Assembly (NCBI GenBank): GCA_016778765.1
Contig: JADHOV010000017.1
Location: 1 to 59,355, forward strand
DNA: 59,355 nucleotides
Direction of reading: 5' to 3'
Source: Paracoccaceae bacterium
GTDB taxonomy: Bacteria > Pseudomonadota > Alphaproteobacteria > Rhodobacterales > Rhodobacteraceae
Below, piece by piece: positions 8,027 to 17,890 of the stretch. The stretch's first letter is position 1; every line of letters starts with the position of its first letter. Position numbers and translations under genes: made by a program. The notes beneath the pieces are model-generated. The model was not told where the DNA came from. It ran no database searches and saw only the letters and a program-made list of their open reading frames with translations.

Positions 8027-10879
8027 TCAGCTTCCTCGCGACCACCAACCCCGCTTTTTGGGCTTGGGTTCAACGCTGGTTTCATCTGATGCCGCGCTAG
8101 AAGCTTTCAGCTCTGAAACGGTTTCATTCGGCGCGCTCGGTGTTTCCACGCTGGCCTCAACGGCTTCACTTTGTTGAGCGGGCTGGGGTGCCTCAGCGGC
8201 GTCCTCTGCAGCAGAAGCAGCTTGCGCTTCAGCGGCCTGAAGCTCTGCCTCTTTTTGCTTCTTGGTTTTTCGTGGCGCCCGCTTTGGCTTTGGCTTCACC
8301 TCAGCTTCTTCTGGAGAATCCGACCGATCAGCGGTAGGGGCGGTACTGACCACTAAATTGGCTGGATCTGCCTCAGGCTCGGCCTCAACACTCTTGGCAG
8401 CCCGCGGTTTACGGGTACGCTTGCGGGCAGGCTTTGGTTTCTCGTCTGTCGCGGTAGGTGCACTGTTCAAGTCTGCGCCTGCTTCACTGTCAACCGAAGC
8501 ACTTTCGCCCTCTTTTAGCGTTGGTTCACTGGTTTTTGTAGACGTATCTTCTTCTGAAGACGCGCCTTGGGGTGTTTCTTCCGCAGGGGGGGAGGCCTCT
8601 CCATTGTCTTCTACTTGCAGGGAAGCGGCCGCGTCTGAAGCGTTGTCAGCCTCTCCGTTTGACGATTTACGCCGCCGCCGCCGCCGCCGCCGTTTCTTCG
8701 GCTTGGCGTCGCTATCGCCAGCGTCCGCGTCAAGATCAGCTTGCGCCTCCTGCTCGGCAACGTCTTCCTCCACCTGCTCCATATGCACAACCTCTGCAGA
8801 GATCACAGGCATTGATGCCTCTGGTACAAACCGCGTGGCCGTTTTGAATTTCTCAATTTCAAAATCGGGGCTAATAAGATGTGGATGCGCTTCGATCCTT
8901 ACAGATAAACCATAGCGGGCTTCAATTTGTGCAATATGATCCCGTTTTTGATTGATCAGGAAGTTCGCGATCACAACCGGACACTTCACTAAGACCTCAC
9001 GCGAACGTCGGCGCACACCTTCTTCCTCAATTTGCCGCAAAATAGACAGAGACAGATTGTCTTCAGAGCGGATTAAGCCCGTTCCATGACAATGCGGGCA
9101 TGGTTGCGTGGTGGCCTCGATCATGCCGGGGCGCAAACGCTGTCTGCTCATCTCGAGCAACCCAAAACCTGAAATGCGGCCCACTTGAATGCGGGCACGG
9201 TCGCTTTTCAATTTATCCTTTATGCGTTTCTCAACCGCCAGATTGTTTTTGCGCTCATCCATATCGATGAAATCGATCACGATTAAACCTGCAAGATCAC
9301 GCAATCGCAATTGGCGCGCCACTTCTTCAGCAGCTTCTAAATTGGTTTTAAGCGCCGTATCTTCGATCGAGCCTTCTTTCGTGGCGCGGCCCGAGTTCAC
9401 ATCTACCGCGACCAAGGCTTCGGTCACGCCGATCACAATATAACCACCCGATTTCAACTGCACCGTAGGGTTAAACATCGAAGAAAGATAACTTTCCACT
9501 TGATAACGTGCGAATAAGGGCATCGCATCTTGGTAGCTTTTCACGTTTTTGGCATGCGACGGCATGATCATTTTCATGAAATCCTTGGCGATGCGATATC
9601 CACGATCGCCTTCGATAAGAACCTCATCGATTTCCCGATTATATAGATCGCGAATGGATCTTTTGATCAAATCGCCTTCTTCATAGATCTTCGCTGGTGC
9701 CATAGATTGCAGCGTCAATTCACGGATCTGCTCCCACATCCGCTGAAGATATTCACAATCACGCTTGATCTCTGTTTTGGTGCGCTTCGCTCCGGCGGTC
9801 CGAATGATCAGGCCTGCGCCTTTCGGCACCTCTAATTCATGGGCGATTTCTTTCAGTTTCTTCCGATCAACCACATTGGTAATTTTACGGCTGATACCGC
9901 CGCCGCGGGCGGTGTTTGGCATTAAAACGCAATAGCGGCCAGCCAATGACAAATAGGTTGTAAGTGCGGCGCCTTTATTGCCCCGCTCTTCTTTGACAAC
10001 CTGCACCAACATGATCTGGCGCACTTTAACAACTTCTTGAATTTTATACCGACGCGGGCGCGGCTTGCGCACTGGGCGCAAGTCGAATGTGTCATCATCA
10101 TCAGATATAGATTCTATTGTTTCATCACGCTCTGACAAGCTTGGTTTGTGCGTGTCGCCGGCGTCATCTTCGTCTTCGAAATCAGGTTCATCGCCAATTT
10201 CCAAAGAACTGCCTGCTGCATCCTGATCGCCCTGCTCCTGCGGCGCCTCAGCGATGGTCTCTTGCTCTTTTTCGTCAGCAATCTCTTGCGCTTCAATAGT
10301 CTCACCGTCCTCCGGGTCATCCTCTTGCGCGCTCACAAGATCATTGCCCGCAACGGCTGCGTCATCAGCATCAACCGGTTCCGGGCCCGTCGATTTTGCC
10401 CCAACACTGGATATTTCCACCTCATCCGCTAAATCGATCGTTTCCATTCCGGAAACTTGATCTTCATCAATTTCAGACTGCTGAACCACGTCTTCTGTGG
10501 CAATTGTTTGCGCTTTTGAACGACCGCGCCGCCCCCGCCCGCGCTTTTTGGGCGCGTCTTCTTCCTCTTCCTGCCTTTGCTGCGCTTCAGCATAGGCTTG
10601 TTCTTCTTCCATCAACGCCTGCCTATCGGCGATCGGGATTTGATAATAATCAGGATGGATTTCAGAAAACGCCAAAAACCCGTGGCGATTTCCGCCGTAA
10701 TCGACGAAGGCCGCCTGCAAAGAGGGCTCTACACGGGTAACTTTGGCTAGGTATATATTTCCAGCAAGCTGGCGTCTGTTTTCGGATTCAAAATCAAATT
10801 CTTCAACTTTATTTCCGTCAACCACAACCACGCGCGTTTCCTCGGCGTGGGTGGCATCGATAAGCATTTTCTTAGGCAT
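8027..10879 (-). CDS. rne: Ribonuclease E
   Basis: About 950 residues starting MPKKMLIDATHAEETRVVVVDG at the ATG 10879, the usual alphaproteobacterial start; TTG at 10888 is the other option. The S1 domain (AGNIYLAKVTRVEPSLQAAFVDYG) is split by a long acidic insertion at about residues 95-285. The catalytic region follows (RTAGAKRTKTEIKRDC, then VDVNSGRATKEG and IVIDFIDMDERKN with the DNase I-like metal-site Asp residues), then the Zn-link CPHCHGTG. The C-terminus is low-complexity and unstructured, with an eight-Arg run and Lys/Glu/Ala-rich repeats, likely the degradosome scaffold. RNase E starts mRNA decay and matures rRNA and tRNA. Confidence 0.96.
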   Translation of the reverse strand: MPKKMLIDATHAEETRVVVVDGNKVEEFDFESENRRQLAGNIYLAKVTRVEPSLQAAFVDYGGNRHGFLAFSEIHPDYYQIPIADRQALMEEEQAYAEAQQRQEEEEDAPKKRGRGRRGRSKAQTIATEDVVQQSEIDEDQVSGMETIDLADEVEISSVGAKSTGPEPVDADDAAVAGNDLVSAQEDDPEDGETIEAQEIADEKEQETIAEAPQEQGDQDAAGSSLEIGDEPDFEDEDDAGDTHKPSLSERDETIESISDDDDTFDLRPVRKPRPRRYKIQEVVKVRQIMLVQVVKEERGNKGAALTTYLSLAGRYCVLMPNTARGGGISRKITNVVDRKKLKEIAHELEVPKGAGLIIRTAGAKRTKTEIKRDCEYLQRMWEQIRELTLQSMAPAKIYEEGDLIKRSIRDLYNREIDEVLIEGDRGYRIAKDFMKMIMPSHAKNVKSYQDAMPLFARYQVESYLSSMFNPTVQLKSGGYIVIGVTEALVAVDVNSGRATKEGSIEDTALKTNLEAAEEVARQLRLRDLAGLIVIDFIDMDERKNNLAVEKRIKDKLKSDRARIQVGRISGFGLLEMSRQRLRPGMIEATTQPCPHCHGTGLIRSEDNLSLSILRQIEEEGVRRRSREVLVKCPVVIANFLINQKRDHIAQIEARYGLSVRIEAHPHLISPDFEIEKFKTATRFVPEASMPVISAEVVHMEQVEEDVAEQEAQADLDADAGDSDAKPKKRRRRRRRRKSSNGEADNASDAAASLQVEDNGEASPPAEETPQGASSEEDTSTKTSEPTLKEGESASVDSEAGADLNSAPTATDEKPKPARKRTRKPRAAKSVEAEPEADPANLVVSTAPTADRSDSPEEAEVKPKPKRAPRKTKKQKEAELQAAEAQAASAAEDAAEAPQPAQQSEAVEASVETPSAPNETVSELKASSAASDETSVEPKPKKRGWWSRGS

Positions 10880-11291
10880 GTTTTCCAATTGCGCGGTTGA
10901 CCGCTGGCTCGGTGCGTCACACCGAAAGCCTTTGGGGCGCGTCTTTTACGGGCAAGCTCGGCACACCTCAACAGAAGAGAGCGGTAGCCCCCGATTTTAA
11001 CTGTTGTTTTCCGCGCGCCTTGCATCGCTTTTCATCTCCAGCAGCTTTGACCCTGTTGGGTATCAAAACCTGCCAATTTAAGCCCCTTCCGCAATTGCGG
11101 TTTAGGCTGATATGTCGACCGAACGTGGTCTAATCAATCTGCTCTTCGGGGCGGTAAAAAGGCCTGATCGAAGGTCAGTGAAACTGTTTGATGGAGGCTA
11201 TTTTAAAACGCTCCTATCGAATACATCATATGGTGGTTGGTCCCATAAACACAATGGCCAAATTGAAAAACATTGAAATATGAGCATCTGG
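10880..11291 (-). other. rne: Long rne leader region
   Basis: 412 bp between the rne start and the end of the upstream same-strand dehydrogenase gene, with no supported ORF. In other bacteria rne carries a long 5' leader through which RNase E controls its own mRNA. The length here would allow that, but I could not assign a specific conserved structure. No clear sigma70 promoter was pinned down. Confidence 0.35.
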
Positions 11292-12164
11292 TCAATCAAA
11301 ACAACGCAATCGTTTAATGAGACTTGAGGTATCCCAACGCCCGCCCCCCAGCTTCTGAACATCATTGTAAAACTGATCGACCAAGGCCGTCACCGGTAAA
11401 GAAGCACCATTTTCGCCCGCTGCATCAAGGCAAATCTTTAAATCCTTGCGCATCCAATCCACCGCAAACCCGTGCTCAAAATGATCATCCAGCATGGTTT
11501 CGTATCGATTTGACATTTGCCAGCTGCCAGCTGCGCCTTGGCTGATCACTTCAACAACGGCCCGTCCATCCAGGCCCGACTTTTCTGCAAAATGCAGCGC
11601 CTCTGAGAGGCCTTGTACCAAGCCTGCAATCGCAATCTGATTGCACATTTTGGTTTTCTGTCCCGCCCCGCTGCCGCCGATCCGCCGACAAATGCGCGCA
11701 TAGGCTGCCATAACCGGCTCGGCGCGATCATAAGCCGTCTGCGCGCCCCCGCACATGATTGATAAAACACCGTTTTCCGCACCGGCTTGGCCCCCAGAAA
11801 TCGGAGCATCTACAAAATCAATTCCATTCGATTTCGCCGCTAAGAATAGTTCATCCGTGACCAGAGCCGACACCGTTGTATGATCCACGAAAACGCTGCC
11901 ATCGGACATGCCCATTAATGCCCCATCATCTCCCAAAACTACCGAACGTAAATCATGGTCATTGCCCACGCAGGCCATCACAAATTCTGCGCCCTCAGCG
12001 GCCGCGCGCGGCGTGCTTTGCTGCGCCCCACCATACTCTGCCACCCAAGCCGAAGCTTTTTCTTGTGTCCTATTGTAAACCGTCACGTTATGGCCCTTGG
12101 CCTGTAAATGCCCAGCCATTGGGTATCCCATCACGCCAAGACCTAAAAATGCAATTTTAGCCAT
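11292..12164 (-). CDS. NAD(P)-dependent beta-hydroxyacid dehydrogenase (3-hydroxyisobutyrate / tartronate semialdehyde reductase type)
   Basis: 290 residues. The Rossmann motif is AFLGLGVMGYPMAGHL, the substrate-binding signature is FVDAPISGGQAGAENGVLSIMCGG, and the catalytic Lys lies in GSGAGQKTKMCNQI. A second conserved segment is FAVDWMRKDLKICLDAA. Family members reduce or oxidise small hydroxyacids such as 3-hydroxyisobutyrate or glycerate; the neighbours do not identify the substrate. Divergent from the penicillin acylase gene. Confidence 0.88.
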   Translation of the reverse strand: MAKIAFLGLGVMGYPMAGHLQAKGHNVTVYNRTQEKASAWVAEYGGAQQSTPRAAAEGAEFVMACVGNDHDLRSVVLGDDGALMGMSDGSVFVDHTTVSALVTDELFLAAKSNGIDFVDAPISGGQAGAENGVLSIMCGGAQTAYDRAEPVMAAYARICRRIGGSGAGQKTKMCNQIAIAGLVQGLSEALHFAEKSGLDGRAVVEVISQGAAGSWQMSNRYETMLDDHFEHGFAVDWMRKDLKICLDAAGENGASLPVTALVDQFYNDVQKLGGGRWDTSSLIKRLRCFD

Positions 12165-12250
12165 AATATTTTCCCAAAAGTTTGTTTTCTACTTGTGTCT
12201 GCTCGTGCTAGGCGATGCAAGAGGTCAGATCAGTTAAAAAGGCATTTTGG

Positions 12251-14731
12251 ATGGCAATGGTATTTCGCTGGATGGTTCGGCTAACAGTACTCGTCCTGAT
12301 CACGATCCTGTGCGCCGGTGCTTTGATTTATTATTTGGCCGCACAATCTCTGCCCAACTACGCGCAAAATTTGCAATTTTCTGGGGCCCAAGGATCTATT
12401 GAAATCATCCGAGACACCGCGAATGTGCCGCATATCAAGGCCGAAAGCGATCATGACATCTTCTTTGCATTGGGATTTGTGCATGCACAAGACAGACTTT
12501 GGCAAATGGCGATGCTACGGCGCACCGCCCAAGGGCGCCTGTCGGAGGTTTTCGGCGCAGGATCCCTTGAAAGCGACAAACTGATGCGCCGGTTAGACCT
12601 TTACAGCTATGCCGCCGACTCGCTGCAATATCAAACAGCGCAAGCGCAAGCTGCTCTTTCAGCTTATGCTGCGGGCGTAAATGCGCGAATCGAGCATATC
12701 AACCGCGCGGCGCTTGGCCGAGGTGCGCCTGAGATGTTCCTCTTTGATAGTCCGTTTGCCGCATGGCAACCCACGGACAGCTTGGCCCTTTTAAAACTGA
12801 TCGGCTTTCAGCAGAGCGGTCATTTGAAGGAGGAAATTCTCAGAGCGCAGGTTTCCTTAATCTTGGAAGACAGTGACCATGTTGAAGAAATCCTGCCAGA
12901 CACGCCCTTTCACATCAACGCAAAGCCGCGCAGTTATTCTTCTCTTTTTACCCCTCCTTTTTTGCCAACAAAGCAGCGCCCCGCAGAGCGGGCGCAAGAT
13001 TGGACGGCGATTTCGGATTGGGTCCAGCCAAAACGCGGCTTTGCAGGGGCCTCAAACGCGTTTGCAGCCGCCCCAAGCCGCTCTGCAAACCAAGGCACGT
13101 TGCTGGCGAATGACCCACATGGCGCACTCTCCGTTCCCGGGCAGTGGTATTTGGCCCATTTAGAGCTGCAAAGCGGCGGTGTTATCGGAGGCAGCATACC
13201 CGGTATACCGCTGATTTTAACTGGGCGCAGTGACCGCTTGGGATGGGCAATAACGGCCTCATTCGCGGATGATCAGGATATTTACATGGAGCAGCTCGAT
13301 CCGGCGCGTTCCGATTATTACAAAACCCCAACGGGCTTTCGGCGTTTTTCAACGCGCGCATCAATCATTAACATTAAAGATCAAAAACCCGTCACCATGA
13401 CATTACGCGCAACAACCCATGGGCCTGTTTTCAGCCAAACCCAGCTAGATCTTGCTTCGGTCACGCCAAAAGGATTTGTACCGGCGCTGGCTTGGACCGG
13501 TTTTAACGCAAAAGACAAAACATTCAGTGCAAAATTTGAGCTGATGCAGGCCCAAAATATCGACCAAGCTCTGGCCGCCTTGGAACCGCAAATCACACCT
13601 TCAGAAAACATAATAATGGTGGATCAAACGCATATTGTCCAAAAAACGGTTGGGGCTTTGCCGCGGCGCAATACAGCGCATCAAACGCAGGGCCGTATGC
13701 CCAGCTTGGGGCATTTATCTGAAAATCAATGGCGCGGGGTTTTAAGCTATGCACAAAACCCAGAAAACAAAACTCCCGAGGAAGGTATTTTGGGAAATAC
13801 AAATAACAAAGTAACCGCGGCGGCCTTCCCCAACCATATCTCCTTTAGTTGGGGTGACAGCCAACGCATCCAACGCTGGAAGCGTCTCATGCAAGCCCGC
13901 GAAATTCACACCAAAGACAGCTTTATCGAAGCCCAATCCGACAGTGTCAGCTTTGCGGCGCAAACCCTGCTCCCCCTCATTGCCAGTGATTTGTGGTATA
14001 CTGGGCAATCAGCTCCAAATGGCAGTTTGGAACAACGCAAAAAAGACGCATTGGATTTATTGGCCACTTGGAACGGCGATATGAACCAACATGATCCGCA
14101 ACCCTTGATCTATGCGGCCTGGATGCGCGCGCTTCAAAGCCGCCTTATTCAAGATGAATTGGGAGATCTAAGCGAGGCGTTTCAAGCGCTAGAACCGCTT
14201 TTCATCGAACGGGTATTTCGCGATATTGATGGTGCCAGCCATTGGTGCGACATCGTACAAACACAACCGATCGAAACCTGCGAAGACATGGCCAAAATGG
14301 CATTGGAAGACGCGTTAATCTGGCTGCAAGAGCATTACGGGCGTGACCCAAGCAGACTAGAATGGGGCATGGCGCATCGCGCGCAGCATCTGCATTCCAC
14401 TTTAGGACATATCCCTTTGATTGGGTATTTTTTGAACATTATTCAACCCACCAGTGGCGGCGATCACACGTTGCAACGCGGCAAAACATCGGGGCGCCTG
14501 CCCCATCCTTTTCACAACGTACACGCGGCCACCTATCGGGGCGTTTATGATTTAGCCGACCCGAACAGTTCCGTGTTCATTACAAGTACTGGCCAATCAG
14601 GACATTTTTTATCGCAATATTATGATAATTTCAGCGCCTTATGGCGCAATCAGGACTATATTCCAATGTCACTTGATCTAGATTTGGCGCGGGCTGGTGC
14701 CATAGGCATCACCCATATTCGTCCAAATTAA
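12251..14731 (+). CDS. Penicillin acylase family (Ntn-hydrolase) protein
   Basis: 826 residues from ATG 12251, preferred because AAAAAGG lies 8 nt upstream; ATG 12215 in the same frame is possible. An N-terminal membrane segment (MVRLTVLVLITILCAGALIYYL as its core) serves as anchor or signal. The alpha chain carries IEIIRDTANVPHIKA and GFVHAQDRLWQM. Self-cleavage is expected before Ser268 in GASNAFAAAP, making the N-terminal nucleophile. The beta chain contains LLANDPHGALSVPGQWY and a late Asn-rich segment. The enzyme should hydrolyse amide bonds in the periplasm, with acyl-homoserine lactones or other N-acyl compounds as possible substrates. Confidence 0.88.
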   Translation: MAMVFRWMVRLTVLVLITILCAGALIYYLAAQSLPNYAQNLQFSGAQGSIEIIRDTANVPHIKAESDHDIFFALGFVHAQDRLWQMAMLRRTAQGRLSEVFGAGSLESDKLMRRLDLYSYAADSLQYQTAQAQAALSAYAAGVNARIEHINRAALGRGAPEMFLFDSPFAAWQPTDSLALLKLIGFQQSGHLKEEILRAQVSLILEDSDHVEEILPDTPFHINAKPRSYSSLFTPPFLPTKQRPAERAQDWTAISDWVQPKRGFAGASNAFAAAPSRSANQGTLLANDPHGALSVPGQWYLAHLELQSGGVIGGSIPGIPLILTGRSDRLGWAITASFADDQDIYMEQLDPARSDYYKTPTGFRRFSTRASIINIKDQKPVTMTLRATTHGPVFSQTQLDLASVTPKGFVPALAWTGFNAKDKTFSAKFELMQAQNIDQALAALEPQITPSENIIMVDQTHIVQKTVGALPRRNTAHQTQGRMPSLGHLSENQWRGVLSYAQNPENKTPEEGILGNTNNKVTAAAFPNHISFSWGDSQRIQRWKRLMQAREIHTKDSFIEAQSDSVSFAAQTLLPLIASDLWYTGQSAPNGSLEQRKKDALDLLATWNGDMNQHDPQPLIYAAWMRALQSRLIQDELGDLSEAFQALEPLFIERVFRDIDGASHWCDIVQTQPIETCEDMAKMALEDALIWLQEHYGRDPSRLEWGMAHRAQHLHSTLGHIPLIGYFLNIIQPTSGGDHTLQRGKTSGRLPHPFHNVHAATYRGVYDLADPNSSVFITSTGQSGHFLSQYYDNFSALWRNQDYIPMSLDLDLARAGAIGITHIRPN

Positions 14732-14754
14732 TCCAAGCCTGTATGATATCGCGC

Positions 14755-16029
14755 TTACAGAGCGTCAAATTGCTGGCGCTGCGCGTCATCCCATTCCACT
14801 TCAAAGACCGAACCGGTCTCGTTGGATTCTTCCTTTAAGATAACGCCTTCTTGATACAGCCACGCCCTGCGCCGCCCCTCGGCATGCGATAAGCTCACAT
14901 CCATCACATAGCGGGACACGTTCAGCTGGGTTGAAATGTGCGTTTGCAAACCCTGTAATCCCACACCAGTCAGCGCCGAAATCGCAATCACATTTTCCTG
15001 CCGCTCAGCCCTTAGCAACACCGAGGCGCGGGCTTCTTCCTCCAACTCGTCAATTTTATTCCAGACTTCTAGAAGCGGAACCTCTGAAGACACACCCAAC
15101 TTTTCAAGCGTACGCTCCACATCTGTCGCTTGTTCCGCGCTTGAGGCATGCGCAATGTCACGAACGTGGATAATGATATCAGCGCTTAATACCTCTTCCA
15201 ATGTTGCGCGAAACGCCGCCACCAATTCCGTGGGCAAGTCTGAGATAAATCCAACCGTATCGGATAGAATGACGCGATGCCCCGTTGCCAGCGTTAAATT
15301 GCGCATCGTGGGGTCAAGCGTTGCGAACAACATATCTTTTGCCATCACCTGCGCGCCCGTCAGGCGGTTGAAAAGGGTTGATTTACCCGCATTTGTATAT
15401 CCGATCAAAGCCACAATCGGAAACGGCACCTTGGCCCGCGCGGCCCGATGCAGCGCACGGGTCTTTACAACCTTATCCAATTGCCGGCGCAGTCGCAGCA
15501 ATTGATCATCAATCGCGCGCCTATCGGCCTCAATCTGCGTCTCACCTGGGCCACCCACGAAACCCAGACCACCGCGCTGCCGCTCCAAATGCGTCCAGGC
15601 GCGCACCAACCGGGTTCGTTGATACCCCAATGCTGCCATTTCCACTTGCAACACGCCTTCGCGCGTTGAAGCACGGTCTGAAAAGATTTCCAGAATAAGC
15701 GCCGTGCGATCCAGAAGCTTTACGCCCCATTGTTTTTCCAAATTGCGTTGTTGAACAGGGGTGACATGGCCGTCTAGTAGCACCAGTTCGACATTATGCC
15801 CTTCAAAAACCTCTTTTAATTCTGCTAATTTTCCCGAACCAAAAAGCGTAGCCGGAAGCAGCTTCTTCAACCCAATAATTGTTGCCCCAACAATATCAAG
15901 ATCGGGCAACGCCCGTGCCAGAGACGTGGCCTCAGCCAAGGCTGCCACAGGATCGCGGCGGCCCGACACGGTTTTAAGTTCAGGATGCAGCACCCAGGCG
16001 CGCGTAACCCTGCCCTCATGCTCTATCAA
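14755..16029 (-). CDS. hflX: GTPase HflX
   Basis: 424 residues with the HflX N-terminal domain ([24 protein letters not shown], then [13 protein letters not shown] and [12 protein letters not shown]) followed by a GTPase domain: G1 GYTNAGKS, G3 [10 protein letters not shown] and G4 NKID. HflX binds 50S and 70S ribosomes and can split stalled or heat-damaged ones. Its start overlaps the hfq stop (ATGA), making it the last gene of the dusB-ntr-trk-hfq-hflX run. This hfq-hflX order is typical of Alphaproteobacteria. Confidence 0.96.
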   Translation of the reverse strand: MIEHEGRVTRAWVLHPELKTVSGRRDPVAALAEATSLARALPDLDIVGATIIGLKKLLPATLFGSGKLAELKEVFEGHNVELVLLDGHVTPVQQRNLEKQWGVKLLDRTALILEIFSDRASTREGVLQVEMAALGYQRTRLVRAWTHLERQRGGLGFVGGPGETQIEADRRAIDDQLLRLRRQLDKVVKTRALHRAARAKVPFPIVALIGYTNAGKSTLFNRLTGAQVMAKDMLFATLDPTMRNLTLATGHRVILSDTVGFISDLPTELVAAFRATLEEVLSADIIIHVRDIAHASSAEQATDVERTLEKLGVSSEVPLLEVWNKIDELEEEARASVLLRAERQENVIAISALTGVGLQGLQTHISTQLNVSRYVMDVSLSHAEGRRRAWLYQEGVILKEESNETGSVFEVEWDDAQRQQFDAL

Positions 16030-16265
16030 TTTTGATCTTCACCTTCATAAAGCGAAATCGATTGAGACGGCATGATCGTGGAAATTGCATGTTTATACAC
16101 AAGCTGTGACTGCCCGTCTCGGCGAAGCAAGATACAAAAATTATCGAACCAAGTGATCACACCTTGAAGCTTCACCCCATTGATTAAAAACACTGTCACT
16201 GGAATTTTGGTTTTGCGAACGTGATTTAAGAATGCATCTTGAAGATTTTGACGGTCAGAGGCCAT
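16026..16265 (-). CDS. hfq: RNA chaperone Hfq
   Basis: 79 residues starting [20 protein letters not shown]. The Sm1 motif is [25 protein letters not shown], and the Sm2 motif is the YKHAISTI segment near residue 60. Hfq hexamers pair small RNAs with mRNAs. The C-terminal tail is short, as usual in Alphaproteobacteria. AAGGT precedes the ATG. It lies 110 bp after trkH and overlaps hflX by 4 bases. In related bacteria Hfq takes part in post-transcriptional nitrogen control, which fits its place after the ntr genes. Confidence 0.97.
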   Translation of the reverse strand: MASDRQNLQDAFLNHVRKTKIPVTVFLINGVKLQGVITWFDNFCILLRRDGQSQLVYKHAISTIMPSQSISLYEGEDQN

Positions 16266-16375
16266 TGTATTACCTTTTTATTTTTGCAGCGCCTTGGTCA
16301 GATAGAGTGTGAAAGCCGCGCCGACAGCTTTGTCTTAATACTCGACTCATAATTCAAAGCGCTTGGCGATGCAAC

Positions 16376-17887
16376 TTATTGGCGCAACCAGATTTCAGGG
16401 CGCAATAACGCCAAAATAACCAGTATTTCAAGCCGCCCCAAAACCATCGCGAGGCACAATATCGCCTTCGCCAGACCGGATAATGCAATCATATCAAAAG
16501 GGCCATCTATGACCATCATTAAAGCGGGCCCAGTGGTGCTGATCGCGCTGACGCATAAAGCCAAAGCCGTCTCAAAACTAAGCCCAGACGCCGCAAGCAA
16601 CAGCGTGATCCCGGCCAAACTAAGACCAAATAGCATAAAGAAAATCCAGGCCGCAAACGCCCCCTGCCCGAGATCATGCTGGTTTTGGCTTTTTGTTTTT
16701 CCGACCGAGGAAGGATGCACCAAACGACCGACCTCGCGCAAAGCGTTTAAATACAGAATATAAAACCGAAGCAGCTTTACGCCGCCGGCAGTGGTTGCGA
16801 TACCGCCACCAATCAGGCCTAAGCCCAAAAATAAAAACCCTGGGATTCCCGCGTTGCTCAAAGGCGCAATGGGTTGCCAATATTGGCTCGACCAGCCCGT
16901 CGTGCTTAAAAAAGATAAAATAGTGAATAGATTGCCCCATATAAAAGCCAGCAAACCTTCTGGCCCATATTCTGCCAGAGGCGCGGCCGATGAAGCAACT
17001 TGCTTAATGAAGAGAACGCAGCTGAGCAAAATGGTGATCCAAATGGCCAGGCGCAATTCGACATCTCTCAAGAGCCCCTTGGCAAAGCCCGTTGTTTTTT
17101 CGGGGGCCCAAAGAACCCTGCTCAGCGCCAGCGTAAAGAACAAAACGATCAAAACCTCTGCCCAAATTCCCGAAGACAGGCCTGCAACCCCCTGATAGGC
17201 CGTTATTCCGCTTGTCGACAGAACGGATAGCGCAAAGATAAAGCCGTTATATCCAGATGCACCAGACAGAATGAAACCCAGCCATAATACCGCAGTCAAG
17301 CCAATATAAAGTGGCATCAAAGTTTGTACGCTGCGCATTAAAAACAATTTTCGTTCAGAAGTAGATATAAAATTCGCTTGACGCCGTGCGTTTGCGTGTT
17401 GCCCGGTAAGCTCAAACCCACCCAGGTTCAGCGGTGCTAAAATTGCCACCGCAGCCACCCAAATTAAAGCCCCCCCCATCCAGCCCACGAGCGCACGCCA
17501 TAAATGTAAAGCATCGGACAAGCGACTCGCAGGAAACACCTCGAACCCAGTTGTGGTTAAGGCGCTTACCATATCGAGATAGGCATTTAGAAACGAGGTT
17601 GTGCGAATAACAGAATACTCTGGAATGGCCAAAAAAACGGGCAAAAAAACGAAGATCAATGCCAATGACAACATTTGGTCAAGCGCCGTTTCACGCGAGG
17701 TTTGATTTGAACGCGCAAGCCCGATAAGCGCTAGGAACGTAACGCCCAAAAGCCCTGTGTAGAAAAACATACGGGCCTCGAAAAACTGCTCTGTTACCAA
17801 AGCATATAGGCTTGGCACAATCATCGAAATCGCCATCACGCCAAATATTTGCAGCGCGAAGGGCAAATATAAAAAGTGACGCTGCAT
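16376..17887 (-). CDS. trkH: Trk potassium uptake membrane subunit
   Basis: 503 residues with about ten hydrophobic segments and the four P-loop repeats of the TrkH/KtrB family. Recognisable filter regions are SALTTTGFEVFP, SVLSTSGITAYQG, SFLSTTGWSSQYW and SAISTTGPALMM, each with a Gly at the filter position. TrkH forms the K+ channel and TrkA gates it through nucleotide binding. It begins 3 nt after trkA. Confidence 0.95.
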   Translation of the reverse strand: MQRHFLYLPFALQIFGVMAISMIVPSLYALVTEQFFEARMFFYTGLLGVTFLALIGLARSNQTSRETALDQMLSLALIFVFLPVFLAIPEYSVIRTTSFLNAYLDMVSALTTTGFEVFPASRLSDALHLWRALVGWMGGALIWVAAVAILAPLNLGGFELTGQHANARRQANFISTSERKLFLMRSVQTLMPLYIGLTAVLWLGFILSGASGYNGFIFALSVLSTSGITAYQGVAGLSSGIWAEVLIVLFFTLALSRVLWAPEKTTGFAKGLLRDVELRLAIWITILLSCVLFIKQVASSAAPLAEYGPEGLLAFIWGNLFTILSFLSTTGWSSQYWQPIAPLSNAGIPGFLFLGLGLIGGGIATTAGGVKLLRFYILYLNALREVGRLVHPSSVGKTKSQNQHDLGQGAFAAWIFFMLFGLSLAGITLLLAASGLSFETALALCVSAISTTGPALMMVIDGPFDMIALSGLAKAILCLAMVLGRLEILVILALLRPEIWLRQ

Positions 17888-17890
17888 CGG

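Noticed and set aside
8262-8915. 217-codon ORF antisense to rne
   Set aside because: Ser/Ala-rich frame opposite the low-complexity RNase E tail; an artefact of its repetitive composition.
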